A stretch of DNA of 64,000 nt from an uncultured bacterium (lineage in GTDB: Bacteria > Patescibacteriota > Patescibacteriia > 2-12-FULL-60-25). The notes under the pieces were generated by a model. The model was given only the letters and a program-made list of their open reading frames with translations. It made no database searches and had not been told where the DNA came from. Positions 8,130 through 16,163 of the stretch are shown in pieces (position 1 is the stretch's first letter; the number at the start of each line of letters is the position of its first letter). Location: the NCBI GenBank assembly GCA_937949995.1, contig CALFEO010000013.1, positions 1-64,000 on the forward strand, in the 5' to 3' direction. A program made the position numbers and the translations under genes.

Positions 8130-8158
8130 TGTTTAGCAGATATTGTTGAAGGTGTCAA
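8130..8158 (-). promoter_or_regulatory. Promoter of array 2
   Basis: Perfect -35 TTGACA (8158-8153), 17-nt spacer, TAAACA (8135-8130) with an upstream TGC extended -10. The start would be near 8123, the first base of the outermost hairpin stem. Confidence 0.65.
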
Positions 8159-8182
8159 GATTGGTGTATTAAAAATCTCCAA

Positions 8183-8686
8183 TTATTTTTCCCAATTTTG
8201 CGGGTTATTTTTGATATATCGCCTTACCAATGCTAATTGTTTATCGGTTCTGATGAGTTTGTCGTAAAATGATTTCTGCCAGATTTGATGGAGGTGCGGA
8301 TCCATCGATCTTATCCGCTTGGAAACCACGGATTTGAATGATCCGACGATGACGGATAGTTTTTGGTGTTGGGGTAAAATTTCTTTTTGGCAGGCATGCC
8401 TGCCAAGCACAGCGGGTTGGTTGTTGGTGGAGCCAAAGAGGAGTATGCCGTGGATATGGTCGGGCATAATCACAAATTCATCAATCTCAATTTCGGGGAA
8501 ATGATCCGGGATTTCTTGCCAACATCGGTGTGAGATGTTGCCGAATTCGGATAAATGCATTATCCCTTGTTTCACCTCTCCAAAAAGATGATTGCGGTAT
8601 TGTGTGCAAATGGTTATAAAAAATTGATTCGGCCAAGCATAATTAAAATGCGGTAATCGCATTGGTTTGTTGGTGGGAGATTTCAT
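8183..8686 (-). CDS. REP-associated tyrosine transposase (RAYT, Y1/HUH family)
   Basis: 167 residues of the IS200-like TnpA_REP family, which nicks and joins single-stranded REP hairpin DNA. The HUH motif is in MPDHIHGILLF (about residue 75-85), and the probable catalytic tyrosine is in VRRYIKNNP near 158. Palindromic REP-like sequence TTGGCAGGCATGCCTGCCAA occurs just upstream (8722-8741, with a degenerate second copy at about 8756-8778) and once inside the coding sequence (8387-8406), where it encodes LGRHACQK in frame. The gene abuts array 2 but is probably unrelated to it. It appears intact. Confidence 0.85.
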   Translation of the reverse strand: MKSPTNKPMRLPHFNYAWPNQFFITICTQYRNHLFGEVKQGIMHLSEFGNISHRCWQEIPDHFPEIEIDEFVIMPDHIHGILLFGSTNNQPAVLGRHACQKEILPQHQKLSVIVGSFKSVVSKRIRSMDPHLHQIWQKSFYDKLIRTDKQLALVRRYIKNNPQNWEK

Positions 8687-8721
8687 GGACTAAAAAACTT
8701 AAATATTCCAAATTGCTGTGC

Positions 8722-8778
8722 TTGGCAGGCATGCCTGCCAAGCTACAGTAAAAACCGGCATACCTGCCAAGCTACGAC
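8722..8778. repeat. REP-like palindromes upstream of RAYT
   Basis: TTGGCAGGCATGCCTGCCAA at 8722-8741 followed by a degenerate copy ending CCTGCCAAGCTACGA. These are likely substrates of the adjacent transposase. The second copy touches the 3' end of murC. Confidence 0.6.
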
Positions 8779-10220
8779 AAGATAGATCGCAAAGCACCAT
8801 CAATATCCCCGGCACCCATGACGATGCAAATGTCGCCGGGTTTGATGAGGTTTATGGTTTGGGCGATGGCGGATGCCGGGTCGGGGGCGTATTCCATGTG
8901 TTCGAGCGAGCGGGCAAGGTCGCGGGCTTTGATTTCTTGCAGGAGCTTTTGCGATGTTACCTCCGCATCCTCGGGAGCGGCTCGGCCGGCTACATCGTAA
9001 ATTTCGCAGAGGACGAGGGCGTCGGCGCGGTCGAAACAAGTGACAAAATCGGACCAAAGATGTTTGGTGCGGTTTTTGTGATGCGGTTGAAAGCAGAGAA
9101 CCAAGCGTTTATCCGGATAAGAATCATGGACGGCGGAAATGACGCTGGAGACGGCGGATGGATGATGGCCGTAATCGGAAAAGATTTTGACGCTGTCGCG
9201 CTCGCCGATAAGTTCCATTCGGCGCCAAATGCCCGTAAAACTTTGCGCGACTTTTTGAATCACCTCGTCCCCCACCCCCAATTGGCGCGCCATAAGCGCC
9301 GCGGCTGTAAGATTTAAACCGTTGTACTCGCCGATTAATTGGGATGAGAGTGTGAGTTCGGAATTTTTGGATTTGATGTTGACGTTCAGCTGATCATCCT
9401 TCCAAGCGACAGCGACCTCGTTTAAGATTTGATTTTCATCCTTAAATCCGACCCCCTGCAAAACAAAACGATCGGCGCGCGCAAAATAATCAACTTTGAG
9501 TTTGCGGGTTGTAATGAGAGGCTTGAGAGCCGTGATAATTTGTTCGTATTCGCCGTTGGCGACTATGGTGGCGCCGATTTTGGTTTGGCGGATCAGCTTT
9601 TCAAAAGTTTTGCGCAATTCGTCGATATTGGCATAAACATCCGTATGATCGAGCTCGAGATTGTTGATGATAACGGCATGCGGATGAAATTCCAAAAAGT
9701 GCTTGGCGTATTCATCGCCTTCGATAATAACCAGATCCGAGTTGCCGAGACGTAAATTGCCATCCTTCCAATCGGGGACTTTGGAGCCGACGATGACAGT
9801 GGGATCAAGGTTGGCCTCGACGCACATCAAACCCAAAAGAGCCGTAGTTGTGCTTTTGCCATGGGTGCCGGTGACGACGATGACGCGAGAGCCCTTGAAC
9901 CAAGCGCCCATCCATTCGAAATTATTGATATCGGGAATGTGGCGGTTTTTGGAGGCGACACGCTCGGGATTGGCTTCGGGGGCTGCGGAAGTATGAATCG
10001 TGCCGTCGCAATTCGCGGGAACGTTGCGCTCATCGTGCAAGCCGATTGTAACTTTGACTCCGAGAGCCTGCATCTCGCGAGTAATTTCCGACTCTTTAAC
10101 ATCAGAACCGGTAACGGATATGCCGGCTTTAAGCAAAATTTTGGCCACGGCCGACATATTGATACCGCCAATGCCGATGAGGTGGACGTTTTTCCAATCG
10201 CGAACATTGTTGTTTGTCAT
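8772..10220 (-). CDS. murC: UDP-N-acetylmuramate--L-alanine ligase MurC
   Basis: 482 residues, normal for MurC. It adds L-Ala to UDP-MurNAc with ATP, the first step of the peptide stem. The N-terminal Rossmann motif is HLIGIGGINMSAVA (about 14-27), the ATP-binding P-loop GTHGKSTTT lies near 118-126, and ENANLELDH-type (INNLELDHTDVY) and FSDYGHHPSA motifs follow in the central and C-terminal domains. It stands away from murB, so the mur genes are scattered here. The start at 10220 has no clear Shine-Dalgarno. A REP-like sequence lies at the 3' end. Confidence 0.93.
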   Translation of the reverse strand: MTNNNVRDWKNVHLIGIGGINMSAVAKILLKAGISVTGSDVKESEITREMQALGVKVTIGLHDERNVPANCDGTIHTSAAPEANPERVASKNRHIPDINNFEWMGAWFKGSRVIVVTGTHGKSTTTALLGLMCVEANLDPTVIVGSKVPDWKDGNLRLGNSDLVIIEGDEYAKHFLEFHPHAVIINNLELDHTDVYANIDELRKTFEKLIRQTKIGATIVANGEYEQIITALKPLITTRKLKVDYFARADRFVLQGVGFKDENQILNEVAVAWKDDQLNVNIKSKNSELTLSSQLIGEYNGLNLTAAALMARQLGVGDEVIQKVAQSFTGIWRRMELIGERDSVKIFSDYGHHPSAVSSVISAVHDSYPDKRLVLCFQPHHKNRTKHLWSDFVTCFDRADALVLCEIYDVAGRAAPEDAEVTSQKLLQEIKARDLARSLEHMEYAPDPASAIAQTINLIKPGDICIVMGAGDIDGALRSILS

Positions 10221-10272
10221 ATGTTTTCCGTATCAATGGTACAGGAAAAGAGCTTGCGTGTGCAATGCCGGA

Positions 10273-10301
10273 TTGACAAATGGAAAGATTTTGGCTATGT
10301 T
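10273..10301 (+). promoter_or_regulatory. Promoter of the 10320 gene
   Basis: TTGACA (10273-10278), 17-nt spacer, TATGTT (10296-10301). The predicted start is near 10308, just before the GGAGG of the following gene. Confidence 0.6.
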
Positions 10302-10319
10302 CACTTATGCGGAGGCCAA

Positions 10320-10823
10320 ATGACCTGCAGAGAAAGATTTGATACGGTGCCGGGTTTCAAGGTGCGCGAACAGCTCTTTACATATATTTTTTCTGAGCCG
10401 CAAAATACCATTCCGTCTTTTACCGCAGTACTGTTTGAACACTGCCGGCGCGAACATCGTGGAGAAACAATTCCCATGCCGGCACCGATACTGCATGAAA
10501 ATCAAGTGCACAGAGTGATTCTGAAAATTACCAAAAAACCTTTGGAACATGATATTGAAGCACATGATGCAGGCGACTATTTGGATCGATTGCATGCGGG
10601 GTATTTTTCCACGTTCAATTATTTTTTGACCGCGGAAACAATCAATTTGCTGTTGCATACCGCCACCCGTAATTATCTTGAAGCTAAGGGGCGGGCAAAA
10701 GCCGTAAATTCGGGCTTGCTGTTTACCAGAAAACTACTGGCCGGAGAAAAACTTTATATGCTGATATTTTTTCTCTCGCCGACACCGAGAGGACAGATTG
10801 AAACAATCCTCAAAGCAACCTGA
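10320..10823 (+). CDS. Hypothetical protein, 167 aa
   Basis: The frame is open much further upstream, antisense to murC, but ATG 10320 has a strong GGAGG 5 nt upstream and its own promoter, so the shorter protein is preferred. It is soluble, with no signal peptide or membrane segment and no motif I recognise. The middle (VHRVILKITKKPLEHDIEAHDAG) and the C-terminal helix-strand pattern look globular. It forms a self-contained unit of promoter, Shine-Dalgarno, gene and terminator, and the stop codon lies inside the terminator stem. The gene at 10894 is built similarly and may be functionally related, but sequence similarity is not obvious. Confidence 0.7.
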   Translation: MTCRERFDTVPGFKVREQLFTYIFSEPQNTIPSFTAVLFEHCRREHRGETIPMPAPILHENQVHRVILKITKKPLEHDIEAHDAGDYLDRLHAGYFSTFNYFLTAETINLLLHTATRNYLEAKGRAKAVNSGLLFTRKLLAGEKLYMLIFFLSPTPRGQIETILKAT

Positions 10824-10837
10824 CAGGTTGCTTTTTT
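10814..10837 (+). terminator. Terminator after the 10320 gene
   Basis: AGCAACCTG / CAGGTTGCT hairpin followed by TTTTTT. The TGA stop of the upstream gene is within the stem. Confidence 0.8.
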
Positions 10838-10893
10838 GACTTAAAACGATAATTGACATAAATTTGATCAAGAACCTTTTCAGGGAGACAAGA

Positions 10894-11379
10894 ATGACCA
10901 TAGAACAACTCCAAAATGTTTTTTTCGATTCCGATAATTTTTCGGCGATGTACTATTCTCTGCCCCGCGAATCCAATGCTCTGCAAATTGCGCTTGACTC
11001 AATGCAAGCCATGCAAGTTTATATCAACGGCTTGGATATGGGCACAACCTTGCTCTTGGCGCGCGGAAAGCATCCGTTGCTGATTATGAGAAACGAGGCT
11101 CCCTTGGAGCGGAATTATTCGGCCGATGAACTGATACATTTTTTATCAGCGACTCCGGATGACAAGCCGATACAGTGCATGCTGTGGTTTTATCTGCTGA
11201 CCACGGAACAGATAAAACTGACCATGAAGTTTTTGCGGGTTTTATTTTCCCAAAGAAACACAATACGTCTGACTCAAGGCTCACGGCAATCATATTTCTT
11301 GAGCGCGAAAAAAGATGAACTGCTGACACAGATAAGTTACCGGCCGGCGCCAATGCCCGGAATCATTCCCTCGGCTTAA
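10894..11379 (+). CDS. Hypothetical protein, 161 aa
   Basis: Start MTIEQLQNVF at 10894 is preferred over 10864 because AGGGAG precedes it by about 8 nt. A soluble protein with alternating helices and strands, no transmembrane segment and no recognised motif. It ends at a symmetrical terminator shared with the convergent gene. Like the 10320 gene it has a strong ribosome-binding site, unlike the housekeeping genes here. Function unknown. Confidence 0.65.
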   Translation: MTIEQLQNVFFDSDNFSAMYYSLPRESNALQIALDSMQAMQVYINGLDMGTTLLLARGKHPLLIMRNEAPLERNYSADELIHFLSATPDDKPIQCMLWFYLLTTEQIKLTMKFLRVLFSQRNTIRLTQGSRQSYFLSAKKDELLTQISYRPAPMPGIIPSA

Positions 11380-11402
11380 TACGGACAATGTCCGTATTTT
11401 TA
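11378..11402. terminator. Bidirectional terminator
   Basis: AATACGGAC-AAT-GTCCGTATT with T-runs on both sides, between the convergent genes ending at 11379 and 11400. Confidence 0.8.
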
Positions 11403-12035
11403 GTTTAATCCGTAAACTTTGGCGGGCAGGGTTCCTTTAAAATCCACGGAACCATTGTTGATTTGCACGCTCTCGATATTGAGACCATCGATGCCGTCGA
11501 GTATGCCGTTAACATAACCTAAAAATTCGGTATTGGCTTTTTCGATGATGGCTTCGGGAACAGTGTAATCCCCGACTTGCAATGATTGTATGTTGGTTGT
11601 AAATGATTTGGGGCCGGTTTGAATCACTTCGCCGCGCACATAGACCGGGCCGGGAATGGTTACACGCGGGTCGTCCACATAGCCCGAGGCCTCGACCAAA
11701 CCATCGCCGATAAACTTGATTTGAACTTGTTTGAAAGGTCCGGCTTTTTCATTGGCGTAATTTTGGATGGCGCTGATTTCCGCATCTGTAAAAGTCTGCT
11801 CGACACGAACTTGGCCCTCGGTTGCGAAATTGGAACCAAAATAGACTTTGGATAAATCGGAAACTTCAACGCCGGCTTTTTCTTGGATGGCGCGTTCGGC
11901 ATCGGCCACGGTATAACGAACACCAAGATCTTTGAGTTCGCCTCCGGTTATGCGAAGATAAGTTACGATGCCGTAAGCCAAACCCGAAAGAATCAAGACA
12001 CCAAAGACAATGCCGGCGATTTTTAGATATTTCAT
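11400..12035 (-). CDS. Membrane-anchored hypothetical protein, 211 aa
   Basis: One N-terminal membrane anchor (about residues 5-27, IAGIVFGVLILSGLAYGIV) is followed by an extracytoplasmic beta-rich domain with the pattern (V/I)xGxxx(V/I)xxxG. The layout recalls YpmS/DUF2993-like lipid-binding or envelope proteins, but I cannot confirm the family. The start lies 9 nt after TATACG (12050-12045), suggesting a leaderless mRNA. It is convergent with 10894 and divergent from glyA. Confidence 0.65.
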   Translation of the reverse strand: MKYLKIAGIVFGVLILSGLAYGIVTYLRITGGELKDLGVRYTVADAERAIQEKAGVEVSDLSKVYFGSNFATEGQVRVEQTFTDAEISAIQNYANEKAGPFKQVQIKFIGDGLVEASGYVDDPRVTIPGPVYVRGEVIQTGPKSFTTNIQSLQVGDYTVPEAIIEKANTEFLGYVNGILDGIDGLNIESVQINNGSVDFKGTLPAKVYGLN

Positions 12036-12090
12036 AAAAAGTGACGTATAAAAATTATGCTGTTATAATGATTTGCAGTAAAAATATACT

Positions 12091-13428
12091 ATGAAAAACC
12101 TGGAAAATAAAGACCCCGATATATTGCGTATCCTTAAGGCCGAAGAAAATAGACAGTCGCGGGGCATGACGCTTATTCCATCGGAAAATCATACCTCCAA
12201 GGCGGTTTTGGAAGCTTTGAGTTCCGTGATCTCGGATAAATACGCCGAGGGATATCCCGGAAAGAGATATTATGCGGGCAATGAATTTGCCGATGAGCTG
12301 GAAACTTTGGTGCAAGATCGAGCCAAGGCACTGTTTCAAGTCCCCTATGCCAATGTACAGCCTTACAGCGGTTCGCCGGCCAATTTGATTATCTTTAGCG
12401 CTTTGCTGGATGTTGGTGAAAAGATCATGGGTTTGAATTTATTGGACGGCGGGCATTTGACGCACGGATGGAAGTTTTCCATGACCAGCAAGTTTTGGAC
12501 GAGTGTGCCGTATCACATGACGACAGAGGGAATGATCGATATGGACGAGGTCAGACGGTTGGCCGTGGAAGAAAAACCCAAGATTATAATCTGCGGCGGC
12601 ACAGCCATCCCGAGAGCCATTCCTTTTGCGGAGTTTGCCAAGATTGCGGATGAGGCGGGCGCTTATCTTTTGGCGGACGTTTCGCATATTGCGGGATTGA
12701 TTGCGGGCGGGGCTCATGAATCACCCGTTCCTTATGCGCACTTGGTGATGACGACCACGCATAAGACTCTGCGCGGACCCAGAGGGGCGATGATTATGGT
12801 AACCGATAAAGGACTCGCCAAGGATGCTGATCTGCCGGCCAAGATCGATAAGGCTTTGATTCCGGGTTTGCAGGGCGGACCACATCTGAACACAATCGCA
12901 GGCATCGGTGTAGCGCTTAAAGAAGATTCGGAGCCGGAGTTTAAGGATTATGCGGAAAAAGTTGTTGTCAATGCCAAAACATTGGCAGATGAGCTCAAAC
13001 AAAAAGGATTTAAGCTGGTCAGCGACGGAACCGATAATCATTTGATTTTGATGGATTTGACGACAGGCGGAGCGGGACGCGGAGTTTTCTTTCATGAAGC
13101 GTTGGAAAGGATCGGTATATATGCCAATAAAAATACCATCCCCGGAGATCCCAGCTCGCCGTTTTATCCCAGCGGATTAAGAATCGGAACGCCGGCCGTG
13201 ACCACGAGAGGCATGAGCGAGGGTGAAATGAAGTTAATAGCTGATTGGATATATCGCATTGGTGAACATATAAAAGAAATCAAATTGCCGGATGATAAAG
13301 AAGAGCGGAAACAGGTATTAAGAGATTTTAGAGCATCGCTAAAGTCTGATAGCTTCTATGACGATCTTCGGGCTGAAGTTGAGGGAATATGTGTGCGGTT
13401 TGCGGTGCCCGGAGTATCGACAGATTAG
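12091..13428 (+). CDS. glyA: Serine hydroxymethyltransferase GlyA
   Basis: 445 residues. A PLP enzyme that converts serine and tetrahydrofolate to glycine and 5,10-methylene-THF. Signatures include LIPSENHTS and EGYPGKRYYAG at the N-terminus and the PLP-binding Lys225 in TTTHKTLRGPRG. It is about 20-30 residues longer than typical bacterial enzymes because of loop insertions around 130-150. FolD follows 24 nt later and uses its product, so the pair is a one-carbon operon or overlapping transcription unit. A TATAAT at 12064-12069 suggests a very short (~15 nt) leader with no Shine-Dalgarno. Confidence 0.95.
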   Translation: MKNLENKDPDILRILKAEENRQSRGMTLIPSENHTSKAVLEALSSVISDKYAEGYPGKRYYAGNEFADELETLVQDRAKALFQVPYANVQPYSGSPANLIIFSALLDVGEKIMGLNLLDGGHLTHGWKFSMTSKFWTSVPYHMTTEGMIDMDEVRRLAVEEKPKIIICGGTAIPRAIPFAEFAKIADEAGAYLLADVSHIAGLIAGGAHESPVPYAHLVMTTTHKTLRGPRGAMIMVTDKGLAKDADLPAKIDKALIPGLQGGPHLNTIAGIGVALKEDSEPEFKDYAEKVVVNAKTLADELKQKGFKLVSDGTDNHLILMDLTTGGAGRGVFFHEALERIGIYANKNTIPGDPSSPFYPSGLRIGTPAVTTRGMSEGEMKLIADWIYRIGEHIKEIKLPDDKEERKQVLRDFRASLKSDSFYDDLRAEVEGICVRFAVPGVSTD

Positions 13429-13452
13429 AGGATTTAAGCTATACTACGGCCA

Positions 13453-14292
13453 ATGAAACCAATTCCCGGCAAGCAAATTGCCAATCAAATCAAAGAAGAG
13501 TGTCGTGCAGAAGTTGAGAAAAACAATATCAAGGCCAAATTGGCTGCGATTTTGGTTGGAGATGATCCGGCTTCGCATTTGTATGTTTCGCTAAAAGAAA
13601 AGGCCGCGCAGAAAATCGGTATTGCCACGGATTTCAGACGTTTGCCGGCGGAAACAAGCAATGAAGAAATTATTAAGCTGATAAAGCAATGGAATGAGGA
13701 TGAGAGTGTAACCGGTATTTTAATCCAACTGCCTTTGCCCGAGGGGCATGATACGGAAGCGATTATTACGGCCATGGATCCCAAAAAAGATGCCGATGGA
13801 TTTCATCCGCAAAATATTGCGGCTTTGGAACATGGCGAAGCCACCATCTTATCACCTTTGCATGAAGGTATTTTGAGATTATTGGCCGCGACCAACATTG
13901 TACCCAATCATGCTTATGTGGTGATTTTGGCAAATTCACATACGTTTGCAGATCCGCTGAAATGGATTTTTGAGCGCGCGGGCGCGGATGTTGATGTTGT
14001 GATGGCCGATAAAAAAGATGATAAAGATTTGCGCGAGGCTGACGTGATTGTCACGGCAGTGGGAAAACCGAAATTTTTAAACAGCAATGCCACCAAACCC
14101 GGTGCTTGCGTGATTGATGTGGGTATTTCAAAAACCGCGGACGGAAGTGTTTGCGGAGATTTTGACGCGGAAAGCGCCAAAGATTTGGACGGCTGGTACT
14201 CCCCTGTTCCGGGCGGAGTCGGCCCAATGACCGTGGCACTGTTGATGAAGAATGTTATCCGCCTTCGGCAGCCGCAAGCTGCCGGCCACTAG
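13453..14292 (+). CDS. folD: Methylenetetrahydrofolate dehydrogenase/cyclohydrolase FolD
   Basis: 279 residues, the normal bifunctional size. It oxidises 5,10-methylene-THF with NADP+ and hydrolyses the methenyl form to 10-formyl-THF. The substrate site has Y-x3-K (LYVSLKEKA near 40), the PKKDADGFHPQN motif is near 116, and the C-terminal PVPGGVGPMTVALLM is typical. The nucleotide-binding loop appears altered: the usual GRSxxVGxP is replaced by ANSHTFADPL (about 159), so cofactor preference may differ. A TATACT box (13440-13445) lies 7 nt before the ATG, so it may also be transcribed leaderlessly, independent of glyA. Confidence 0.93.
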   Translation: MKPIPGKQIANQIKEECRAEVEKNNIKAKLAAILVGDDPASHLYVSLKEKAAQKIGIATDFRRLPAETSNEEIIKLIKQWNEDESVTGILIQLPLPEGHDTEAIITAMDPKKDADGFHPQNIAALEHGEATILSPLHEGILRLLAATNIVPNHAYVVILANSHTFADPLKWIFERAGADVDVVMADKKDDKDLREADVIVTAVGKPKFLNSNATKPGACVIDVGISKTADGSVCGDFDAESAKDLDGWYSPVPGGVGPMTVALLMKNVIRLRQPQAAGH

Positions 14293-14299
14293 CTGCCAA

Positions 14300-14460
14300 C
14301 TAACGTTCGTAACGTTTGTAACCCCGTCATTCGACGGGGCGGGCTGTTTATAACGAGTTCAGTGGTTACGGCGGATCCTCCCAACCTCCTTACTAAGGAG
14401 GTGCTCCGTGTAAGCTATTCCCGTTCCCAGATCCTAGTTCCTAGTTCCAAATTCGAGGTT
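14300..14460. repeat. Intergenic dispersed repeat
   Basis: Contains an 'aacgtttgtaaccccgt...acgggg...tataacgagttcagtggt' block that recurs at about 41575-41640, then a CCTCCTTActAAGGAGG palindrome (14388-14402). No gene seen. Confidence 0.5.
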
Positions 14461-14472
14461 CGTGATTCGAGT

Positions 14473-14898
14473 TTATTGCGCGGGTTCGTCGAAATCGATG
14501 CCGGGTGCGGCGACTTGGTAAGCATTTTGACGGCGCATTACGCGTGCCATAATGAGAATGACCGCGACTTCGAGGAGAGTTTGCACGAGAAACTCGTAAC
14601 GAAAAATGTATACCCAGACTCCGGCATGAAAAATAAAATCGATGATTATTTCAGCCAACACTGTAATGCCGACCCAAGCCAGAACAAACCAACTCAACTG
14701 TTTACCGGTGGGAATTTGATTTTTAAACGCCCAATAAGCAAAGGGAGCCGCCAGGATGGTTGAAAGCGTGAAACCGATAATCATATCCACCCAGGGAGCA
14801 ATGGGGACCGGAAAAATGTAGCTGAAAACTACAATCATGAGTAAAAGATTGGCAAAAAATTTTGCCAAGGGGACTACAAAATATAAGTAGGTTTTCAT
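14473..14898 (-). CDS. Small integral membrane protein, 141 aa
   Basis: Start MKTYLYFVVP at 14898 is chosen because it forms an ATGA overlap with the stop of the upstream permease gene. Four predicted membrane helices (about residues 5-28, 33-58, 66-90, 95-115) and a short charged tail RVMRRQNAYQ. No recognised family. Translational coupling to the permease suggests a related envelope function, but that is inference only. Confidence 0.7.
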   Translation of the reverse strand: MKTYLYFVVPLAKFFANLLLMIVVFSYIFPVPIAPWVDMIIGFTLSTILAAPFAYWAFKNQIPTGKQLSWFVLAWVGITVLAEIIIDFIFHAGVWVYIFRYEFLVQTLLEVAVILIMARVMRRQNAYQVAAPGIDFDEPAQ

Positions 14899-16070
14899 AA
14901 AAGCGAGATTATTTGTTCGATTATTATTAGCATTAAAACAAGCGACAGAGGTATGGGCAAATAACGCCAAAGCCCCGAATAGTTAAGTGCGGATTTTTTG
15001 GACAGTTTGAACCACTCCATGATCCAGTCTTGAATTTTTTGCGGACGACTGTTGACTTTGTAAGCCAAGACGCAAATTAATACACCGTTAAAAGTGGTTA
15101 CCACCCCGCCCACAAAACCGATGGTTTTCAAAAAATCTTGCGAGACCAGCGCGAATAAAGCTATGGGAGTTACCACGGAGATGATCCAAGCTTGAACCGG
15201 TTTCAGTTTCAGATCTACGGACAGTAGATTTTTTAAAGCTTGAGTGAATGTTAAGAAGGATGTACTGACAGCCAAAAGGCCGATGGTGGGAATAAGCCAC
15301 CAAAAAATAGGCGGGAAAGCCAATTGAATATCAGCGACTCCTTTAACGTGAGGGTAAACAGAGGCGATAATTACACCAAACAACCAGCTCAACAGGCCGG
15401 CGGTTAAAACCGCGATCGCGGATCCGAGGCGCATTTTGCGCTGTTCACGCCCGGCAATATCTTTAAGATCCGGTAAAACCGTCATGGCAGTAACCGCAAA
15501 AAATACGATGCCAATGGTTCCCAAAAAACCGTTCAAATCGATGGAGGCGGTTGCTTGCCAGTTAATAAACGGAAAGAGAACCAAAGCGGTGAATAACATG
15601 AAACCGATTAAAAACCAAGTCAGCTCTCCTTGAAAAGCGGACACGGCTTTGATGCCGTAAAAGACCACCAGGGATCCGATGCTCCAAAATAAAACCGCCC
15701 AAACCCAAAGCGGATAATCGATACCCAGACCGGTGCCAAGCATGTAAAAAAACGTGCCTCCCAAAATCACATAAGCCAGCAAAGTGCCGGAGGTTTTAAT
15801 TACCATGCTGATTAACGATGCATAATATAATTTGCTTCCAAAAATTATACGCGCGTAACCGGGCAAGCGATGGCTGCCCCGCACACTGTAAATTACATCG
15901 ATGTAAAGCTGATTGAGCAATAAAGATACGGCCAGAATCAGGAAAAAAAGCATGGTTCCGCCCAGAATTCCGGTTGCCGAAAAGACAGCCGGTAATCCAA
16001 AAATACCGGCTCCGATGATTGTGCCCGTTAAACTTACGGCTATTTCAAGCGTTTTGGATCTGCGTTGCAT
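14895..16070 (-). CDS. Amino acid permease (aromatic amino-acid/HAAAP-APC type)
   Basis: 391 residues with about eleven hydrophobic helices. The first helix carries TGTIIGAGIFGLPAVF, the unwound-helix glycine motif of APC-superfamily transporters, closest in style to Trp/Tyr permeases. Such permeases are frequent in Patescibacteria, which take up most amino acids. Substrate cannot be read from sequence. It overlaps the following small membrane gene by ATGA. No Shine-Dalgarno is evident at the start. Confidence 0.82.
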   Translation of the reverse strand: MQRRSKTLEIAVSLTGTIIGAGIFGLPAVFSATGILGGTMLFFLILAVSLLLNQLYIDVIYSVRGSHRLPGYARIIFGSKLYYASLISMVIKTSGTLLAYVILGGTFFYMLGTGLGIDYPLWVWAVLFWSIGSLVVFYGIKAVSAFQGELTWFLIGFMLFTALVLFPFINWQATASIDLNGFLGTIGIVFFAVTAMTVLPDLKDIAGREQRKMRLGSAIAVLTAGLLSWLFGVIIASVYPHVKGVADIQLAFPPIFWWLIPTIGLLAVSTSFLTFTQALKNLLSVDLKLKPVQAWIISVVTPIALFALVSQDFLKTIGFVGGVVTTFNGVLICVLAYKVNSRPQKIQDWIMEWFKLSKKSALNYSGLWRYLPIPLSLVLMLIIIEQIISLL

Positions 16071-16163
16071 TTTAGGCTTTTATTTTAGCATAAAAACGAC
16101 ATTTTTATATCCACAATCAATCAAGAGTTTATCTTCTTGCGCTAAAAGCGCTCAAAAGGTAAT

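Noticed and set aside
9861..10319. Upstream part of the 320-residue frame ending at 10823
   Set aside because: It is antisense to murC. The promoter at 10273 and GGAGG before 10320 define a shorter gene.
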